In this document: in pieces, positions 13,546-13,749 of the stretch
Numbering within the stretch: the stretch's first letter is position 1
Layout of the letters: the number at the start of each line of letters is the position of its first letter
Source of the DNA: Porphyromonadaceae bacterium UBA7042
Lineage (GTDB): Bacteria; Bacteroidota; Bacteroidia; Bacteroidales; Muribaculaceae
DNA length: 13,749 nucleotides
Assembly: GCA_002494015.1 (NCBI GenBank)
Contig: DLAR01000012.1
Coordinates: 1 to 13,749 of the forward strand
Direction of reading: 5' to 3'
The notes under the pieces: generated by a model
What the model was told of the DNA's origin: nothing
Seen by the model: only the letters and a program-made list of their open reading frames with translations
The model's database searches: none
Position numbers and translations under genes: made by a program

Positions 13546-13670
13546 ATAAATTGAACGATTTTGAACCTGATTTATGGAAAATGCCAGTGAATTTCCGCGT
13601 AATCGGCTATGGCGAGGAACTGTCATCGGTCATTCAGCAGATTATGAGGTTGTTTAATAACAAATGTTAA
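13542..13670 (+). pseudogene. Truncated gene coupled to WYL2
   Basis: A 42-codon frame begins with ATG at 13542, overlapping the WYL2 stop by 4 bp, and ends at TAA 13668-13670. The first 35 residues look like the start of a folded protein: a short lead (MNKLNDFEPDLWKMP) and then NFRVIGYGEELSSVIQQI, a strand-glycine turn-helix like the first nucleotide-binding loop of a Rossmann-type or GTPase-like domain. It then breaks into MRLFNNKC. The break coincides with GAGGTTGTTT at 13646, also present in the hairpin at 884-907, so an insertion or recombination event may have removed the rest. A genuine small protein cannot be excluded. Confidence 0.55.
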
Positions 13671-13749
13671 TCCAAAGTGGTAGCATCTTTCAGTTAACTC
13701 GTTATTGCACAGAGGGAGCATAGCTGGGGCTATGTGACCGAGGTGTAAT
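13671..13749. other. Right-end non-coding stretch with a small hairpin
   Basis: No gene is recognisable. CATAGC (13719-13724) and GCTATG (13729-13734) form a 6-bp stem with loop TGGG. One reading frame across it is open and ends LVIAQREHSWGYVTEV (stop 13746-13748), without a start codon. It might be the end of a broken gene or part of a repeat or mobile element. The window stops here. Confidence 0.3.

Noticed and set aside
1..13749. CRISPR array, tRNA, rRNA, or an RtcR/CARF-type RNA-repair regulator
   Set aside because: No spaced repeats, no tRNA cloverleaf or rRNA sequence and no CARF or sigma-54 activator motifs were seen on either strand.

Overview
The window looks like a chromosomal segment of a Bacteroidales bacterium with medium GC, most like the Muribaculaceae/Bacteroides side of the phylum. 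Reasons: several intergenic regions carry the Bacteroidetes primary-sigma promoter (-7 TAnnTTTG, with -33 TTTG about 20 bp upstream), Shine-Dalgarno sequences are absent, there are two Bacteroidetes-style lipoproteins, and the gene content fits. The genus assignment is an inference from overall impression, not from a marker gene.

Left part (about 1-3680, all minus strand): a SIMPL-domain protein follows a putrescine-synthesis operon. From its promoter at 3649-3680 the operon reads: a 78-residue acidic protein of unknown function, agmatine deiminase (aguA), N-carbamoylputrescine amidase (aguB), and a small two-helix membrane protein. The genes are 2-6 bp apart or overlap. AguA and AguB together convert agmatine to putrescine, ammonia and CO2. 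A hairpin at 884-907 separates this operon from the SIMPL gene.

Middle part (3724-8132, minus strand): a LytTR DNA-binding regulator is followed 2 bp later by a membrane-anchored protein resembling phosphodiester glycosidases. After a 95-bp gap come two overlapping exported proteins: a TIM-barrel-like lipoprotein and a 680-residue helical-repeat protein. The gap holds a promoter and a pair of 9-bp direct repeats, 21 bp apart, with the geometry of a LytTR binding site.

Right part (8210-13670): an RNA-repair island. Reading leftward are an RtcB-type RNA ligase and the stop-codon-less release factor homologue PrfH, which overlap by 20 bp. Reading rightward from the same 98-bp intergenic region are a WYL-domain regulator, a second and clearly different RtcB ligase, a second WYL-domain regulator, and a short truncated gene whose start overlaps the regulator stop (ATGA). 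RtcB plus PrfH is the established arrangement for repair of cleaved ribosomal RNA.

The most notable find is regulatory. The divergent rtcB2/WYL1 region and the second rtcB promoter share a palindrome with two TRCGCA/TGCGCA half-sites exactly 13 bp apart. Three promoters of the island (rtcB2, second rtcB, WYL2) have a palindrome centred exactly 19 bp from the start of the -7 element, in place of the -33 box. This suggests a two-ligase RNA-damage response switched on by WYL regulators.

The right end appears disrupted: the gene after WYL2 stops after 42 codons, at a point where a 10-bp motif (GAGGTTGTTT) also present in the 884-907 hairpin begins. No tRNA, rRNA, CRISPR array or complete insertion sequence was found, and no gene-free stretch exceeds 300 bases.
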